Shown here piece after piece: positions 53,687-64,000 of a DNA stretch of 64,000 bases. The first letter of the stretch is position 1. Each line of letters begins with the position of its first letter. Below the pieces are notes generated by a model. The model had not been told where the DNA came from. It saw nothing but the letters and a program-made list of their open reading frames with translations, and searched no databases. Position numbers and translations under genes: made by a program. The stretch comes from Galdieria sulphuraria (Eukaryota > Rhodophyta > Bangiophyceae > Galdieriales > Galdieriaceae): contig NW_005178473.1 in the NCBI RefSeq assembly GCF_000341285.1, positions 1-64,000 of the forward strand. The letters run 5' to 3'.

Positions 53687-56470
53687 ATGAAGTTTCACAT
53701 TGGCACTTGGCAACCTAACCGTCTTCCCACAAAAGAAGAATGGAAATCACTTTTGTTTTTCATCTTTCGTCTTTTAATATCAAGGAAGTCTCAGAACGCT
53801 CTTCGAGCTGCAATAGCAGCAGCGGGAGTTTCAGTTACCATCTTTTTTGCTGTAATGAGAAGTCATATTTTATGTTTTGCAAATATTCTGGCCTACGTGG
53901 TACTAGTAATCACTGCAAGACATCCGCATATTGGTGCTGTTTTCCAAGCCAGTATTATCATGTCATATGCAAGCTTGATAGCTTCAATTTTTGGTCTTGT
54001 TGGTTTGGCGATGGCTGATAAAAGTGGAGTCGCACTTTACTTTATTGCTGTTGTACAGGCGGCTATTGCAACTATTCTTCGTACCGACACTGACCTTACA
54101 GTGAATGGAATCGGTATCAATATCAACTTTATCTTTGGTGCTATCGAAATATTCTACGTGAAGACACCACCGTCCGATGCTTGGCATAGAACCTATCCAA
54201 CCCTTTTAGCGGGACAGTTGGCAGCAGTTGCTTCTTTTCTTTGTGCTTTAGTCATATTTCCTCTTTCAGCTAAAACTGCTCTGAAGAAGGGACTTGCACA
54301 GTCAGTTAGAGAAACAAGTGAACTTGTATCAGAGATAGCGACATTACTCACAAACTATGAGGAAGGGACTGATACAAGCGTTCCAGGGGTTGTAGAGAAA
54401 TGTTATGCTATTCGTTCTTCTTTTACAGAAACTCGAGCAATGTTATCTTATCTTCCATTTGAACCAAACGTTTATCCTCCTTGGCAGTGTGAACCTGATG
54501 AAGCATGGAAAAAGTTAGTTGATGAAGCGGAAGACTTACTTTTGAAGGTAGAATCCATTGCAGGAGTTCTCAGGAAAGGGAAACATTTCGCTGTATCTAG
54601 TTTCAACTTGGAATTCGGAGAGTCTCTTGTTTTACTTTGTGATTTTCTAGACAGAGCTCATTTACGGGGACTTGAAATCGCGAAAAAAATCGAAAGTTAT
54701 CCCAAGGTACCTCTGGAAGAGAAAGTGAGTCTAGTTAGTTATCGAAAAGAAGAGTTAAATAGACACATTCTGCGTGCACGACATATGCAGTGGCGGTCTG
54801 CAGATTTTTATCAAAATAATGAACCAGAGACTCCAGCTTTTATTTTTGCATCACTTATCTTTGTGATATTCAATGCGCGTTCAATAGAACGTTCTTTATA
54901 TCGTCTCAATGATGGTTTAAACCACTTGATGAATGAGAGAAGAAGGCTACGCGTTGCACCTCTTCGAAACTTCTTTCGTTGGTATCCATTGTTATTGAAA
55001 CCATTCAAGGCCTGGGCGAGGACTCATAAGCTTCTTGCAGTTCCAGACAATGCAAAGTTTTTATTCAAATATGTTCTTTGCGTGGCGATTGTTCTATTTC
55101 CCACTCTGTTTGTCGCTCAATTTTCTGAAAGTGATTATTTTTTTACGCAGCGTCACAACGCTATATCTGCCTATATTGTGGTAACCATTCTTGTTATGAG
55201 GGGAATTGAGATGACTATGTTTCGAGTTTTTTTATATTTTACTGTTACCTTTGCATCTTGTGGACTAGCTTATGCTTTAACAGTCATGGCACCAACAGAT
55301 CAGTATATAATTGACTTTTGGATTTTCATTTGGACTTATGGAGCTCTTTTAATTGCTTCTATCAATCCTGATTACATTATAGTAACATTTCCTTTCTTAT
55401 TAGCGCAATATTTTATTATTGCTTGTCAGTATGGAGATGGGTTTACTTTTATCTATGCGGCATCGAGAGCCGTCACTGTTTCCATTGGTTGTTTTATAGT
55501 TGCGATAGTTTGTATGTTTATTTGGCCGTATAGAACTACGGATGAAATCAGAAATAATCTAAGGGATGTTGTACTATTAGAGACAAGTTTAATTGAGGGC
55601 CTTACAAAGCTATTTCTTGATATGAATACGCGGGGACTTTCTGAAACTAGTTGGAAGGAATTGGGAGGTGAAGAACTGGATGAGAAGATTCACCGTGCCG
55701 AGCAGCGTCTGATGGTTACAAGAATTCGATACATTGTCGATTTGACTCCCAACTATAGAGAGAGCTCTATTCCCTTTGGACTGAATGTATGTTTTAGTAT
55801 TCTTCGTCGCGTGATTGTATTTCGACAAATTATTAGGGCTCCTGCAGAAATCACTGGGAATTATACAACTGCAGCTTATGACCTATTTATAAAGCATCTG
55901 GAAACGGAGTTGTTTGATATGTTACGTACAGTGAAGGAAACTGGAGACTGTATTTCTGAGAGACTTGGAAAATCCCGTATTCATCGTCCACCACCGAATG
56001 AAATGATTGTAAAAATGGAATCTTTTGAAGTTGCATTGGATAATTTTCTTGACAAGTACCGCAAAGTAAGACAGGACTTGCTGGACAGATGGCAGGAGTA
56101 CTTCTTGGCTGTAGATATTGGAGAGGAAGACTCCACTTCAAGTCTCTCAAGTCCTCCCGGATTGCCTCCTGATGACTCTGTTCGTTTTCTTGCATGGATA
56201 TATTCACTCATTCTTCTTGTTGATACTTTGTTGAAAGTGAGTCAAGAAGTTTCACAATTGAGAGTAGAGTCGCATCGTAAGAGAATTCGAATGATAGACT
56301 TTTTCTTCAGAAGGTCACGAAAGAAAGACGTTGTTTTAAATGATCCGTCTTCTGTTCAAGTTGTCGCAGAAGGTGTAAAGGGGAAAGAAAGAAATGTTAG
56401 TGAAGATCGTGGAGAGAATAAGTCGAAAGGTGATCAAAGTGAAAGAGAAGAAAGTTACTATCAATCATAG
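53687..56470 (+). CDS. FUSC-like membrane protein, paralogue 2
   Basis: 927 aa, intronless; the frame extends upstream only to a GTG at 53666, so the ATG at 53687 is used. It has the same two-block membrane layout as the gene at 21.7 kb, with TM blocks near residues 35-190 and 455-620 and soluble helical regions between and after. Shared landmarks are FFAVMR, LAMADKSGVALYF, YLPFEP, SDYFFTQRHNAISAYIV, ACQYG..FTF.Y.ASR and CMFIWPYR. The C-terminal tails are charged and diverged, ending in similar EESYYQS and EMGYYKV sequences. Family relatives export aromatic acids or conduct malate; the substrate is unknown. The two copies are 29 kb apart in the same orientation, so they are an old duplication, not a fresh tandem. 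Confidence 0.72.
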   Translation: MKFHIGTWQPNRLPTKEEWKSLLFFIFRLLISRKSQNALRAAIAAAGVSVTIFFAVMRSHILCFANILAYVVLVITARHPHIGAVFQASIIMSYASLIASIFGLVGLAMADKSGVALYFIAVVQAAIATILRTDTDLTVNGIGININFIFGAIEIFYVKTPPSDAWHRTYPTLLAGQLAAVASFLCALVIFPLSAKTALKKGLAQSVRETSELVSEIATLLTNYEEGTDTSVPGVVEKCYAIRSSFTETRAMLSYLPFEPNVYPPWQCEPDEAWKKLVDEAEDLLLKVESIAGVLRKGKHFAVSSFNLEFGESLVLLCDFLDRAHLRGLEIAKKIESYPKVPLEEKVSLVSYRKEELNRHILRARHMQWRSADFYQNNEPETPAFIFASLIFVIFNARSIERSLYRLNDGLNHLMNERRRLRVAPLRNFFRWYPLLLKPFKAWARTHKLLAVPDNAKFLFKYVLCVAIVLFPTLFVAQFSESDYFFTQRHNAISAYIVVTILVMRGIEMTMFRVFLYFTVTFASCGLAYALTVMAPTDQYIIDFWIFIWTYGALLIASINPDYIIVTFPFLLAQYFIIACQYGDGFTFIYAASRAVTVSIGCFIVAIVCMFIWPYRTTDEIRNNLRDVVLLETSLIEGLTKLFLDMNTRGLSETSWKELGGEELDEKIHRAEQRLMVTRIRYIVDLTPNYRESSIPFGLNVCFSILRRVIVFRQIIRAPAEITGNYTTAAYDLFIKHLETELFDMLRTVKETGDCISERLGKSRIHRPPPNEMIVKMESFEVALDNFLDKYRKVRQDLLDRWQEYFLAVDIGEEDSTSSLSSPPGLPPDDSVRFLAWIYSLILLVDTLLKVSQEVSQLRVESHRKRIRMIDFFFRRSRKKDVVLNDPSSVQVVAEGVKGKERNVSEDRGENKSKGDQSEREESYYQS

Positions 56471-56597
56471 TTCCTTACATTTCACTGATTCCTTATAAAG
56501 CTTTTTGAATTTAGAATGCCTGTTAGGCAAACTCATTTAATAGCCTTTTCAATTTTCTTCGAAAGAGACGACGACGTGTGGTGAATGTCAAGAAACT

Positions 56598-58126
56598 ATG
56601 AAAGAGCACGGCTTTGGTTTTGTAACTCTCATACCACCAAAACTCACAGCTCCTTTTTCAGTCCGACGGACTTTGCACTGTTTGACTGTGAGAAGAAACG
56701 TGCGCCAGTTTCATTCTCGGAAAGGGTTCTTGATTACTCTCGTGTCCCAACAGAGTCCTGAGTGCACTTACTTGAAAATAGGTGGCATAGAAACGGTCAC
56801 TGTTCCAGAAATAAACAACCTGACTGGTACCTTGGTTCTTCCTGGATCCAAGTCACTTTCTAATCGAGTATTGTTGTTGAGTGCTCTTGCTAAAGGAACC
56901 ACGCTGGTCGAAAATTTACTTGAGAGTGAAGATGTATCTTATATGCTTGAAGCACTTAAGCTTCTAGGAGTTAAAGTAGAATACGAATCAAAAGTATGTT
57001 TCTATCTCTATTTGCTTGGCCTTTCTCATATATCTTCTAGGAAAAGAAGGCACGGATAGAAGGTTGTGGAGGTCCTTTTCCAGCTTCGACAGGCGAATTA
57101 TTTCTTGGAAATGCAGGAACTGCTATGAGGCCTTTAACAGCAGCACTTTGTCTCGGTGATGGTGAATTTGTGCTAGACGGAGTAAAACGAATGAGAGAGA
57201 GACCCATAGCGGATTTAGTTCAAGGCCTACAACAACTTGGAGCACAAGTGACTTGTAGCGATACTGGTTGTCCACCAGTACATATAAAGGCAAAGGGCTT
57301 AAGGGGAGGAAAAACGATTGTTAGTGGAAAGATGAGTTCACAATTCTTATCCTCTTTGCTTATGGCTGCTCCTTATTCAAAGAATGATGTTGTCATTGAA
57401 ATTCAAGATGAGCTTATTTCTGTTCCTTATGTGTCGATGACTATCGAACTCATGAGACGTTTTGGTGTGACCGTTGGAAACGAAGATTATCGAGTTTTTC
57501 GTATAGCTGGTAATCAGTGTTATTCTTCCCCTGGTTCTTATTTTGTTGAAGGAGATGCTTCATCTGCTTCTTATTTCCTTGCAGGAGGCGCCATTACTGG
57601 AGGTCCTATAACAGTAGAGGGTTGTGGAAGTGATTCTATTCAAGGAGATATTCGATTCGTTCATGTCTTAGAAAAGATGGGAGCAACAGTTAGTTGGACA
57701 CCTCATTCTATTACAGTTTCTCGTGGAAAAGGCAAGGTATTAGAAGGCATCGATGAAGACTGCATAGATATACCAGATGCTGCAATGACTCTAGCCGTGG
57801 TAGCTCTATTTGCTGAGGGACATACTGCACTGAGAAATATTTATTCATGGAGAGTGAAGGAAACAGATCGTCTTGCGGCAATGTCTAAGGAGCTGATGAA
57901 GTTGGGAGCTGCAGTTATGGAAGGTCAGGATTATATTGTGATTTATCCACCAGGAGGTGGAAAAATTCGTAAGAACGTGACAGTATCTACTTATAACGAT
58001 CATCGCATGGCCATGTCCTTATCTTTAGCAGCATGTGGAGGTTGTCCTATCACTATAGAAGATCCGAAATGCACATGGAAGACTTTTCCAAGTTACTTTG
58101 AAGAGTTGACACGTTTAATACGCTGA
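56598..58126 (+). CDS. EPSPS (aroA): 5-enolpyruvylshikimate-3-phosphate synthase
   Basis: Exons 56598-56993 and 57041-58126, intron 47 nt, 493 aa. It is the sixth step of the shikimate pathway to aromatic amino acids and the target of glyphosate. Seen: [10 protein letters not shown] (residues 81-90), [14 protein letters not shown], the PEP-binding MRERPI segment, [17 protein letters not shown] and the KETDRL motif. The GNAGTAMRP form with Gly-Ala retained is that of class I, glyphosate-sensitive enzymes. The N-terminal ~55 residues, rich in Arg, Thr and Ser without acids, look like a plastid transit peptide. It is a stand-alone enzyme, as in plants and algae, not the fungal AROM fusion. Confidence 0.95.
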
Positions 58127-58172
58127 ATGTTGAATAAACCTTCAAGCGGCTCTGAGATACCGATAAATTCTT

Positions 58173-58206
58173 ACACACACACACACACACACACAGAGAG
58201 AGAGAA
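58173..58206. repeat. Compound microsatellite (AC)n(AG)n
   Basis: About eleven AC units run directly into about five AG units. It lies between the EPSPS stop and the TWINKLE-like start, in the only 150 bp separating the genes. Confidence 0.95.
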
Positions 58207-58278
58207 AATACACAAGTGCTCTAAACGAAATCAGTGATTCGTCGACTTGTGAAAGATAAAATTGCATTTTCGCAGAGA

Positions 58279-60620
58279 ATGAGTTTGAGGGCCTTTTACT
58301 TTTTACGCTGTCTGGTTTTGGTGTGTCAGAAACCGTTGAAAAGTAAAAAAAGAGACAGTTTTTATAAATTATCTATCTGGAATCATAGTGCCAGACAGAG
58401 AGATTCGAGTGTGTCACGGTGTCAGAACGGCTCTACTCACTGTATTGCGTTGTTACCTTCTTCATTCTCTTTTTACCTAACACAGCAGAGATTACTTTGT
58501 AGTTTGGTTTCACAAGAAAAGCACTATAGTAATACCGTCGAAGGAAATAGCCAAACAAGAAAAATTGAAACATCTGAGTGGGAGTCTGTAAGAAGCGAGC
58601 TTCGTCGCACTCGTATTGACTTGTGCTCTGAAAGCGGGTCGTACATTGAACTCAACGTAAGTTTTCTCTTTTTTGGTGAAAAGTTCAACCAAATTGTACT
58701 AGACTTGTCCTTTATGTGCAACAAACGCAAAAAGGAGATTGCTGCCCCGCATCCATAAGATAGATGGCAGCTTTCATTGTTCGACTTGTGACGAGACTTA
58801 CTCGAATTCACAGCTTTTAGAAAGATTGAAACTTTTGAATGGGACGTTCTCTCCTGCTCAAGAGAACATTTTGTTTGACAGGACTGTAATTGACTCCAAC
58901 TGGTTGATTGAGTTCGCGAAAGATTCAATCAAGAATTTGGAAGAAAACAAGGAAATGATTGCCTCTCTTGAAAAATCTGGATTATCATTCCGGATATTAA
59001 GAGATTTTGAGGCTGGCTTGGCTCGCTTTCGCAGAAACTCTGATAAAAGATACGACGATTTCCTAGTCTTCCCATTAAGAAATGAACGACTTGAACTTGT
59101 TGGAGTGAAATGTAGACGAATTGAACGATATGAAGACGTTGGTTACTATAGATTGAACTCTTCGTTTGGTTTGTTTGGTTTGCATTTAGGAAATGAGCAC
59201 CAGGATTCCGTGATAGTATCGGAAGATGAAATAGAAGCCATGAAGATTACTGAATCTTGTGGTATGGTTGCAGTGTCATTACCTTGTGGCATTGACTACT
59301 TTGGCGAAGATGTTATTCGATGTCTTTCTATATATTCAAAAGTTTATATTTGGTTTGGAAATGAACCTTTGTACAAGGAGCGTGCTTGTGTATTGGCTAA
59401 GAAACTTGGTTTGATGCGTTGTTATGTCATATCACCTCCGGAGAAGCTTTCCGCAGGAGCAGAACGTCCTAGTGACTTGATTCGAATGCAAGTACCTTTG
59501 ACTCCATTTATATCGATGGCTGAGCCTGCTGTTCAACCAAAATATATTTCGGACTTTTCCGATTGTCGCAATGATATTTATAAGACCTTAGCGCATCCAA
59601 AGGAAAACTTGTTTCTGGCAACAGACTGTTATTCCCTGACAAACTTTTCGCGATTTACAAAGGGATTGCGAAGAAATGAAGTTTCTTTGTACGTCGGAGA
59701 AAGCGGTGTGGGAAAATCCACGTTTCTGTCTCAGTTAGTTCTCGACTATTGTCGGCAGGTATGTTTTGAACATCAAATTTGTTGAAATAGCTGATATTCT
59801 GTAATACTTTCAGGGTATCCCAACATTATGGTGTTCGTTTGCGTCTGATCAATCATTTATTATGAAAACGATGTTAGAGCAATTAGCAGCAGTTGACAGC
59901 AAAACGCTTGTTTCGCATTTTTCACGTTTTTCTTCGATATTCGAAAGCCTTCCACTTCATTTTGTTAATTTGAGTAATCGGGAGGATATTGAATTTTTAG
60001 AAGAAGCTATTGCGTATGCTCAGCAAATGTGGAAGGTGACCCATGTGGTAGTTGATAATATCAATATACCCAGATATTTTAGAGGTGACAAGTTAAACTG
60101 CCCGAAGGAAATGCTGGAGAAGACTCTACATTTATTAAAACATGTGACTGTAACCAACAACATTCATATATCGGCAGTCACTTTACCTTGGATAGAATCG
60201 TATTGCCATCGTGGAATGGACGTTCAAGTGACTGAGCTTTTTGGCTCTTCGTCAGTCGCTTTAGAAGCAGACAACGTATTCTTTATCAAGCGTACATATC
60301 CAGCGGAAAACTTGGATACTTGTAGAACGATATGCATTTTAAAGCATCGTTGGGATGGAAACACAGGTACCATCAACTTGAAACAAAATGTAGAAACGAA
60401 ACTATTACAAGATGTGAAGCTTGAATACTCCAACGTTCAGATCAACTCTCCAAGCGAACAAAATTCTTCGAGTGTACTTCTAACTGACCATTATTCATTA
60501 CATTCTCAGGATAGTTTGGCTGAGCCATGTGTGGATGATTTTGATAAGGAACTGATTGAGGTGAATATGACTGCCGGAGATTTGGCAGAATGGGAGAGAC
60601 TGTTGGATGTTCGAGACTAA
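58279..60620 (+). CDS. TWINKLE-like organellar DNA helicase (primase-helicase family)
   Basis: Exons 58279-58656, 58703-59758 and 59814-60620, introns 46 and 55 nt, 746 aa. TWINKLE is the replicative helicase of mitochondria (and of plastids in some lineages), related to phage T7 gp4. The N-terminus is a basic presequence. A zinc-ribbon follows with CPLC (128-131), made complete by intron 1, and CSTC (152-155). The TOPRIM-like part has VIVSEDEIEAMKI, but the later acidic pair reads YIWFGNEP where a DxD/GDD is expected. The helicase has Walker A GESGVGKST (458-466), TLWCSFAS, the Walker B region THVVVDN and a late ILKHRWDGNTG. The WFGNEP segment and LAKKLGLMRCYVI resemble animal TWINKLE closely. 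Helicase activity is likely; primase activity is doubtful. Confidence 0.85.
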
Positions 60621-61386
60621 TGCTTTTGTCAGTTGTTTAAGGACAGCTAACCTGTGAGTATTGTGGAAACTAACAGTGCTACCTACAACGTGCTTGTATC
60701 TGGAGTTAATACAGACAGAGCCGTTGAATAGTTATGAAGAGGGGAATATGTCATTCTTGCAGTCGTGTACAAAAAATGAATAAAGTAGCCCTTCCTTGTT
60801 GATTTCAAAGTTTGCTAAGAATATTCAAGTGAAAAGTGAGAATTTTACTGAGAAATAGTTGTTGACGTAGTTTTGTGCACGCTATATTGGATAGGAACTG
60901 GGTAACCGTAGTGACTCGACTTCCTTTTATTGCCAAAGCAATCATTACAAAAGCAGCTTGTTAGAATGAGCTTGAGTACTTCACAATTCCTTTTCCAAAG
61001 ACCTTCAACCAAGACTTGTAAGGATAGAATACTTGAGCATTATTTCCAGTGACGTACAGAGATATACATAAGATATTTCAAGCAATAACAACAAGGTTTC
61101 CAAGGTCAACAATGAACAACCGACCTTAAAATCTCTGCAGCTTTCAACACAACCCGTTTATTAGAGCAAACGGAGACAAAGTGGTGCTCATTTCTTCTTA
61201 TGGACTCGAAAATCACTCATCCATCCGTCCTACATTATTTGCTTTGGGAAGTGTTTGTGTTGGCGTTGGTACATTTAACGAACCTCCTTCCCCTTTCAAG
61301 TCTAGTCTTGTAACTGTTCAAAACTTTGTGCATTTGTTCGTTGAGAGGGAGTAAGTTTATAGACAACACTAGCTTGAAGTGATACT
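60621..61386. other. Intergenic region before ATPA, possible small gene
   Basis: About 770 bp. ATG 60966-61048 could be spliced over 92 nt to 61141-61354, giving a 98-aa protein with a clean 70-codon second exon (FIRANGDKVVLISSYGLENH, then LFALGSVCVGVGTF). The intron is longer than all others in the window and no family is recognised, so it may equally be the leader and promoter of the strongly expressed ATPA gene. Confidence 0.25.
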
Positions 61387-63162
61387 ATGTTGCGTCTCGG
61401 TGGATCGCTGTCGTTGAAGGCCATAAGAACGGCCGCGCAAGTAAGCAGTAATTTGTGGTGTTTCAAACGATCTTGCTAAGCTTACAAAAACTCTAGCGCA
61501 ATGTACTTCCTGAGGCTACAGCAGTTATGGGCGACAAACCCCTTCGGAAGCTTCACCAGTCGGTCAGTTCTTCGAGTGTTCTACCAGGCCCCGCGGAAGT
61601 TAGTTCGGTTCTGGAAGACCGTATCAGCAATTATTATGCCAAGGTGAACGTTGATGAAGTTGGAAAAGTGCTCGCAATTGGAGATGGTATCGCAAGAGTC
61701 TACGGTTTAAACAATGTGAGGGCAGGAGAAATGGTGGAGTTTGCTTCGGGCGTCAAAGGAATGGCGCTCAACTTGGAAGCAGACAATGTTGGAATTGTCG
61801 TATTTGGAAATGATAGAGAAATCGCAGAGGGTGATGTTGTGAAGAGAACTGGTGCGATTGTAGATGTTCCTGTTGGTATGGGAATGTTGGGGCGAGTGGT
61901 AGACGCTTTAGGAAACCCAATTGACGGGAAGGGTCCTCTGAAAGATGTCAAGAGAACTCGTGTAGAAGTGAAAGCTCCAGGAATTATGCCCAGACAAGGT
62001 ATTTACCCCCCAAAATAGGATAGAAACAACTTTTTGAACATTCCCTGAAGGTGTCAAGGAACCTATGCAGACAGGACTAAAGGCAGTGGATGCCCTGGTC
62101 CCTATTGGAAGAGGCCAGCGAGAACTTATTATCGGAGATCGTCAGACAGGCAAAACAGCTGTAGCTATAGATACTATTCTCAATCAAAGACAAGCTTTTG
62201 AATCAGGAGACGATAAGAAAAAGTTATACTGTATTTATGTTGCTATTGGGCAAAAGCGTTCTACTGTAGCGCAAATTGTCAAGTCTTTGGAAGAAGCAGG
62301 TGCACTCAAGTTTTCTATAGTTGTAGCTGCTACAGCTTCTGATGCGGCACCTCTGCAGTTCTTAGCACCTTATTCTGGTTGTGCCATTGGAGAGTATTTT
62401 CGCGATAACGGAATGCATGCCCTGATAGTCTATGACGACTTGTCCAAACAAGCAGTTGCCTATCGTCAAATGTCTTTGTTGTTGAGACGTCCTCCAGGGC
62501 GTGAAGCTTACCCTGGAGATGTGTTTTATTTGCATTCTCGTCTCTTGGAAAGGGCTGCTAAAATGTCAAATGCTCACGGTGCTGGTTCTTTGACAGCTTT
62601 GCCAATTATTGAAACACAAGCTGGTGATGTGTCAGCATATATTCCAACTAATGTGATTAGTATAACTGATGGTCAAATCTTTTTGGAATCAGAATTATTT
62701 TACAAAGGTCAGAGACCTGCAATTAATGTTGGATTATCCGTTTCTAGGGTTGGTTCTGCAGCTCAACCCAAATGTATGAAGCAAGTCGCAGGTTCCATGA
62801 AACTGGACTTGGCACAGCACAGAGAAGTTGCAGCATTCGCTCAGTTTGGTTCAGATTTGGACGCCTCAACTCAACAATTATTGAATCGTGGAGATAGATT
62901 GAATGAACTATTGAAGCAAGGTCAATATAGTCCTATGCCAGTAGAAGAACAAGTGGTTTGTTTGTATGCTGGAGTTCGTGGATACTTTGACAAGATCCCA
63001 GTCTCTGCTGTTCGCAAGGCTGAGGAAGAATTTCTGGAGCTAGTACGAAATAATCGCAAAGATATCTTGGATAGCATTCGAAAGGAGTTATCGCTGACGG
63101 AGTGGGCGGATAATGAGTTGAAGAAGACTATTACAGGCTTCTTGGAAACCTTTAAGCCCTAA
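61387..63162 (+). CDS. ATPA: ATP synthase F1 subunit alpha, mitochondrial
   Basis: Exons 61387-61440, 61497-61998 and 62051-63162, introns 56 and 52 nt, 555 aa. The first exon (18 codons, [18 protein letters not shown]) is a mitochondrial presequence. This fits a nuclear gene for the mitochondrial enzyme, since the plastid alpha subunit of red algae is plastid-encoded. Seen: [11 protein letters not shown], the P-loop [49 protein letters not shown] and the catalytic-interface Arg in [14 protein letters not shown]. The C-terminal helical domain ends in a normal stop. It converges on PUS7 with 172 bp between stops. Confidence 0.97.
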
Positions 63163-63334
63163 GTTGGAATTCTAGTTACTCTATTACTACTTGGTCATTT
63201 GTTCTCTACTTGGTTGCAAGATGCAACAATATTTCGTTGTGATGGTTTTTGTGGTTCAAGTCAATAAAGGTTCTTTTGCCATGATAATTTGTTTACATAG
63301 TTTGAAAATCCAAGTTTCCTTTCTAAAATAGAAG

Positions 63335-64000
63335 TTATATTTTCTTTTGATGCTCGAGAACCAGTTGTTGAGCTGTCGATGAGTCTTGTTTCGTAACCTC
63401 TCTAAGAAACATGGTTGCATATTCTGACGACGCCAATGTAAACTGCAAAACCAAAGCTGTCATTTTCCTTTTGCATGAGTTGGAATCTTGCGTTTGTTTC
63501 CTATCCAAAGGAACTTGGGTTGAAAACAACTTTTCTTCAATATCAGTTAGAGACTGATTGGGTTCATCATAGTCCATAAAATGATATTCGACCTGTTTAG
63601 GGATAGAAATGAGCTTTCTATAACCTCCTCGAAATTGAAATTCTTGAGACTATTTACATATCAATGACTTTTACACTATTATCAATATCTGAATACTTAC
63701 TATTGTGGGTAAGGATTGAAAGTCAATGGAATGCTCTTCCAATAGAGACATTGCAATTTGTCCACATTCATTTTGAGGCCATTTCATTTGAGTTCCTACC
63801 AAAGGTAGATACACCTGAGTTATTGGATATTTCTTCTCCAATGCTTCCTCTTCTGATACTATCTTTATATTTTTGTCTAATATCTCGGATGACTCTACAA
63901 CATCCAAATCTTCATAGTCTGCAATAGACTCCATATCACCTTCTGTCGAAACGGAACGATTGTTTTCAGTTCGTAATGAATCCTGTACGGTTTGATCAAG
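63335..64000 (-). CDS. PUS7: TruD-family tRNA/mRNA pseudouridine synthase PUS7, 3' part
   Basis: Two exons visible: from the window edge to 63701, then 63649-63335; intron 51 nt, phase 0; 205 codons including the stop. The 5' part lies beyond position 64000. PUS7 makes pseudouridine at position 13 and related sites of tRNA and in mRNA. The matches are to the C-terminal part of the family: YPITQVYLPLVGTQMKWPQNE for the human LPLPGFDVIYPKNE region (here 21 residues at about 63790-63855), LLEEHSIDF, EFQFRGGYRKLISIPKQVEY for FSLSGAYRKIIIRPQ, and LQFTLASSEYATMFLREVTK for LEFTLP.STYATM..RE. The frame remains open to the edge. Confidence 0.88.

Noticed and set aside
1-64000. tRNA, rRNA, CRISPR or transposable-element features
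   Set aside because: I saw no cloverleaf with A/B boxes, rRNA core, spaced repeat array, transposase or reverse-transcriptase motif. A covariance-model search (tRNAscan-SE, Rfam) would be decisive.

Overview
The window looks like nuclear DNA of a unicellular red alga of the Cyanidiophyceae, most likely Galdieria. The reasons are moderately AT-rich DNA, very close gene spacing, and many tiny introns: I placed 47, of 45 to 61 nt, nearly all GT-AG. The gene content fits a photosynthetic eukaryote: stand-alone EPSP synthase, beta-amylase, plant-type phosphoglycerate mutase, G6PD, a plant/cyanobacterial SRPBCC protein and mitochondrial ATP synthase alpha. The species is inferred, because no sequence search was possible.

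Layout. Positions 1-6.9 kb are gene-poor. They hold an intronless bacterial-type arsH, a decayed ALDH3-like pseudogene, an arsH relic and an OPA/UhpC-type MFS transporter. From 6.9 kb the genes are densely packed: NDUFA2 (complex I), COQ2 (ubiquinone), a 3223-aa BEACH-WD40 protein, an RluA-type pseudouridine synthase, a DDX51/Dbp6-like helicase, a FUSC-like membrane protein, mago nashi, a START protein and aldose 1-epimerase (to 28.3 kb). Next come a degenerate mitochondrial AMP-binding-like protein, a probable COG5, a WDR20/CreC protein, MCM2 with an E2F-type site, and G6PD (to 41 kb). Then an SRPBCC protein, UTP11, a GT47 exostosin, iPGAM, a membrane-anchored beta-amylase, and a catalytically dead NodB-fold protein with an ER-retrieval tail (to 52.6 kb). 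The last stretch has a second FUSC-like paralogue, EPSP synthase, a TWINKLE-like helicase, ATP synthase alpha, and the 3' part of PUS7 running off the right edge.

There are no operons, but neighbours nearly touch. Two head-to-head pairs lie 22-26 bp apart, one convergent pair overlaps by 44 coding bases, and UTP11 starts 5 bp after the GT47 stop. Several genes are visible only after splicing by eye (NDUFA2, Mago, COG5, GT47, beta-amylase, the helicase); I checked that their exons keep frame. Themes are mitochondrial energy and DNA maintenance (NDUFA2, COQ2, ATPA, TWINKLE-like), RNA processing (Mago, UTP11, helicase, two pseudouridine synthases), carbohydrate metabolism (GalM, G6PD, iPGAM, beta-amylase) and membrane traffic (COG5, BEACH).

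I found no rRNA, tRNA, CRISPR array or clear transposable element. No single undescribed system stands out. The best leads are three pseudoenzyme-like proteins (NodB-fold, AMP-binding-like, TWINKLE TOPRIM), the FUSC pair, the secretory beta-amylase and the decayed arsH/ALDH island.
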